Assembly: GCA_900544705.1 (NCBI GenBank)
Contig: UQWH01000078.1
Coordinates: 1 to 7,092, forward strand
Reading direction: 5' to 3'
Source: an uncultured Eubacteriales bacterium
GTDB lineage: Bacteria > Bacillota > Clostridia > Oscillospirales > Oscillospiraceae
Length of the DNA stretch: 7,092 bases
Shown: positions 5,029 to 7,092 of the stretch, one piece after another
Position numbering within the stretch: position 1 is the first letter of the stretch
Layout of the letters: every line of letters begins with the position of its first letter
The notes under the pieces: model-generated
The model's input: the letters and a program-made list of their open reading frames with translations, nothing else
Databases searched by the model: none
What the model was told of the DNA's origin: nothing
Position numbers and translations under genes: made by a program

Positions 5029-5735
5029 TGTTCTCCCTCCAGTTCAAGGAAGACCTCCTCCAGGGAGTCGTCGCCCTTGACCTCCTCCATCGTGCCGGAG
5101 CGGATGAGGCGGCCGCCCTTGATGATGGCGACCTTGTCGCAGAGCTTCTCCGCGACCTCCAGCACGTGGGTGGAGAAGAAGATCGCGCCGCCTGCATCGC
5201 ACAGCTCGCGCATCATGCCCTTGAGCAGGTGCGAGGCCTTAGGGTCGAGGCCGACGAAAGGCTCATCCATTAAAATGAGCTTTGGCGCGTGCAGCCATGC
5301 GGAGATGATCGCGAGCTTCTGTTTCATGCCGTGTGAATAGGCGGAGATAGGCTGCGCCAGATCGTCCGTCAGCTCGAAGGTGGCGGCATATTTTGCAATG
5401 CGCTCCTTGCGCGCCGCGGCGGGGACGGCGAACACGTCCGCGATGAAGTTCAGATACTGGATGCCGGACATATAGTCATAAAGATCGGGGTTGTCCGGGA
5501 TGTAGGCGATCTGCTTTTTGCAGGCGAGAGGATCCTCCCGCACGGACACGCCGCCGATGGTGATCTCGCCGGTGTCGAATTGCAGAATCCCGGCGACCGA
5601 GCGCAGGGTGGTCGTCTTGCCCGCGCCGTTGTGGCCGATGAAGCCGTAGATCTCGCCCGGCGCAATATGCAGGGAGAGGTCGTCCACGGCTTTTTTCTCC
5701 CCATAAGTCTTGGTCAGATGTTCAATTCTCAGCAT
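5022..5735 (-). CDS. ABC transporter ATP-binding protein (export type)
   Basis: This 237-aa nucleotide-binding subunit has all the core motifs: Walker A GHNGAGKT (34-41), Walker B LILMDE with catalytic Glu (153-158), the signature region as SAYSHGMKQK (131-140), D-loop GLDPKA (162-167) and H-loop His190 in STHVLE. The signature is YSHGM rather than LSGGQ, and the Q-loop position reads YIPDNPDLY (78-86) with Asp instead of Gln, a pattern shared with EcsA/DrrA-like export ATPases of Firmicutes. It would dimerise under the 532-aa permease and power export. AAGGAGAG (5742-5749 on the + map) is a strong RBS lying across the end of the preceding permease gene, with a 12-nt gap between the genes. 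The last seven bases (ATGCTGA) overlap the next gene's start, so the two subunits are probably made together. Confidence 0.95.
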   Translation of the reverse strand: MLRIEHLTKTYGEKKAVDDLSLHIAPGEIYGFIGHNGAGKTTTLRSVAGILQFDTGEITIGGVSVREDPLACKKQIAYIPDNPDLYDYMSGIQYLNFIADVFAVPAAARKERIAKYAATFELTDDLAQPISAYSHGMKQKLAIISAWLHAPKLILMDEPFVGLDPKASHLLKGMMRELCDAGGAIFFSTHVLEVAEKLCDKVAIIKGGRLIRSGTMEEVKGDDSLEEVFLELEGEQC

Positions 5736-5747
5736 GAAAAGCTCTCC

Positions 5748-6647
5748 TTATCTCTTGTTTCTGCCGCGCAGAATGTTCATCAGCACATACAGGCCGAGAA
5801 GAAGAACGATCGCGCCGCAGAGGATGCCGTACATCGCGGGCACGCCGACCTTTTCCCCGAAGAAGTAGACGTTGCAGTCGATGCCGTCACGTATTTTTTC
5901 GATGACCTCCGCCGGGAAACCCGCGCGCTCCATCTCGCGATAGACCCCGGCAAGACAGTGATTGCGCAGCAGACTGGTGCCGTAGGTACCCGGCAGGAAG
6001 GACAGGACCTTCTGGAGTCCCTCGGAGAAGTTGGAAATGGGCATATACGCCCCGCAGATGAAGCCGTAGCCCGCGCTGACGATCGTGCCGACCGCCGAGG
6101 CCTGCCCGTTGGTGGACAGGGGGAAATTCACGCAGGAGGACAGCGCTACGCCGAAGAGCGTCAGCAGGAATACGTCCAGCGCGATGCGCGCTACGTCGCC
6201 GAAGGTCAGATACCAGCCCATGCGCCATAAGTACAGAAGGCTTGCGCCGAAGGCCACGAAGGTCACGATCAGCGTGACGAGAGCCGAGGCGATGAAGTAG
6301 GCGAGCGCGACGGTGGAGCGGCGCACCGGGCTGACCGTGAGGTCGCGCAGCGCGCCCGAAACCTTATCCTGTACCATCATCAGGTTGGAGCAGAAGGCGA
6401 CCGTCACGCAGCTCACCGCCAGCAGCGAGGAGATCAGCTCCCCGCCGACCGTTGCATCAATGAGCGCGTCAGCGACCGGAAACCCCTGCGGCAATGCGCT
6501 GACAAAGCTGTCGCGGTATACGCTCGCAAGGAACGTGGCGTAGAGCACCAGCAGCACGACCGGCGTGATCAGCGAGGAGATCAGCATCCCCTTATCCTTG
6601 AAGAACAGCCGGCGGTCGCGCCGGATCAGATTTGCAAGTCCTGTCAT
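5748..6647 (-). CDS. ABC-2-type transporter permease (DrrB-like)
   Basis: A 299-aa membrane protein of the size and layout of single-unit ABC-2 permeases. An amphipathic, basic N-terminus (NLIRRDRRLFFKDKG, 6-20) is followed by about six hydrophobic segments (about 22-44, 71-92, 113-140, 155-174, 187-205, 271-292). The cytoplasmic stretch KVSGALRDLTVSPVRRS (95-111) between segments two and three is the typical ABC-2 loop that meets the ATPase (compare the R..GtlE.L..tPv pattern). A larger outward-facing region (about 206-270) with Cys231 and Cys258 precedes the last helix. It pairs with the ATPase encoded immediately upstream, whose stop overlaps its start (ATGA, 6644-6647). GGAGGT lies a short distance upstream, inside the ATPase gene. 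Its ligand is unknown. It is about half the size of the second permease in the operon, so the two modules are of different ABC-2 subtypes. Confidence 0.9.
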   Translation of the reverse strand: MTGLANLIRRDRRLFFKDKGMLISSLITPVVLLVLYATFLASVYRDSFVSALPQGFPVADALIDATVGGELISSLLAVSCVTVAFCSNLMMVQDKVSGALRDLTVSPVRRSTVALAYFIASALVTLIVTFVAFGASLLYLWRMGWYLTFGDVARIALDVFLLTLFGVALSSCVNFPLSTNGQASAVGTIVSAGYGFICGAYMPISNFSEGLQKVLSFLPGTYGTSLLRNHCLAGVYREMERAGFPAEVIEKIRDGIDCNVYFFGEKVGVPAMYGILCGAIVLLLGLYVLMNILRGRNKR

Positions 6648-7092
6648 TTTTCCGTACCTCCCGTCAGCTTTTTGCCCGTTACGGCGAGGAAGACATCATC
6701 CATTTTGCCCTTGGTGATCTCGTAGTCCGTGAACAGTTCCGGGTGCTCCACGATGAGCTTTGTCGCCGCGGCGGTGTCCGGCACGGCAACGCGCACCGCG
6801 CCGCGGAGCACCTCACAGGGCAGGCCGAGCGGCCGCAGCGCTTCCGCGTCCGCGCCGTAGAGGGTGATGAAGTCGCCGGTGTAGGCGTTTTTAAGATCCA
6901 GCGGCGTTCCCTCGGCGGCGATCGCGCCGCTGTCGAGAATGACGACATAGTCCGCGTCCGCGGCTTCCTCCATGTAATGCGTGGTCAGAAATACGGTCAG
7001 ATTCTCCCGGCGGCGGAGTTCCTGCACGACGTCCCACAGCAGCTTGCGCGTCTGCGGATCGAGGCCGGTCGTCGGCTCGTCGAGGATCAGGA
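6644..7092 (-). CDS. ABC transporter ATP-binding protein, C-terminal half (5' end beyond window)
   Basis: The open frame runs off the right edge with no start in view. The visible 148 residues start inside the Walker B strand (LILDEPTTGLDP, visible residues 1-12). They contain the H-loop TTHYMEEA (36-43) and the strand YVVILDSGAIAAEGTP (48-63), and end with an extra domain typical of DrrA/CcmA-like exporters, including the closing block KGKMDDVFLAVTGKKL. The Walker A, Q-loop and signature motifs lie outside the window. A GTG at 7025-7027 is not the start, because the conserved DEPTTGLDP lies upstream of it. The protein should drive the 299-aa permease, with which it shares a 4-nt ATGA overlap. 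Family resemblance is to drug, antibiotic or polysaccharide exporters; the substrate is not determinable. Confidence 0.93.
   Translation of the reverse strand, partial: LILDEPTTGLDPQTRKLLWDVVQELRRRENLTVFLTTHYMEEAADADYVVILDSGAIAAEGTPLDLKNAYTGDFITLYGADAEALRPLGLPCEVLRGAVRVAVPDTAAATKLIVEHPELFTDYEITKGKMDDVFLAVTGKKLTGGTEK

Noticed and set aside
3541..5340. 599-codon plus-strand open frame across the ABC permease gene
   Set aside because: Gln/Glu/His/Arg-rich translation typical of the antisense of a hydrophobic protein. The minus-strand frame has clear ABC-2 features, RBSs and operon geometry.

Overview
The window is GC-rich and densely coding, with AUG starts, strong GGAGG-type ribosome binding sites and overlapping genes. 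Its gene content points to an anaerobic, probably spore-lineage member of the Clostridia, most likely Oscillospirales/Oscillospiraceae. The pointers are a two-gene SmsC-SmsB type Fe-S cluster system, rlmH, a protein consisting only of a Spo0A C-terminal-type DNA-binding domain, and ABC-2 exporters. The taxonomic call is an inference from gene content and composition, not from a marker gene.

Left part (1-2492, + strand): a tightly packed operon. It contains the last 30 codons of a probable SufC/SmsC-like ABC ATPase, a 307-aa SufB/SufD-family scaffold (SmsB type), rlmH (23S rRNA pseudouridine-1915 N3-methyltransferase) and a 313-aa protein of unknown function. The last protein carries the motif GGGIIGGADGPTAIFIG near its C-terminus, a sequence best known from the beta subunit of Na+-translocating decarboxylases. 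The junctions are a 7-nt overlap, a 1-nt overlap and a 9-nt gap. A strong intrinsic terminator (2454-2492) closes the operon.

Middle part (2493-3430): an AT-richer island built around one small gene. From 2528 to 2677 lies a run of back-to-back hairpins ending in a branched stem. Next come tandem TGTC(G) motifs with exact 10-bp spacing that resemble Spo0A boxes, a perfect TATAAT box and a good RBS. The gene at 2814-3194 encodes a 126-aa stand-alone Spo0A_C-like DNA-binding domain with no receiver domain. After it, 3188-3430 is a foldback element: two ungapped 43-nt inverted arms, the outermost 16 bp perfect, that enclose two further hairpin arms and overlap the stop codons of both convergent genes.

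Right part (3430-7092, - strand): a four-gene exporter operon read right to left. It holds an ABC ATPase (5' end outside the window), its 299-aa ABC-2 permease, a second ABC ATPase and a 532-aa permease that looks like an internal duplication of the ABC-2 half-unit. Overlaps of 4 and 7 nt and a 12-nt gap indicate translational coupling. The substrate cannot be inferred.

Most worth pursuing are the Spo0A_C-only regulator with a possible autoregulatory tandem-box promoter, the two structured intergenic elements that bracket it, and the GGADGPT motif in the unknown protein.
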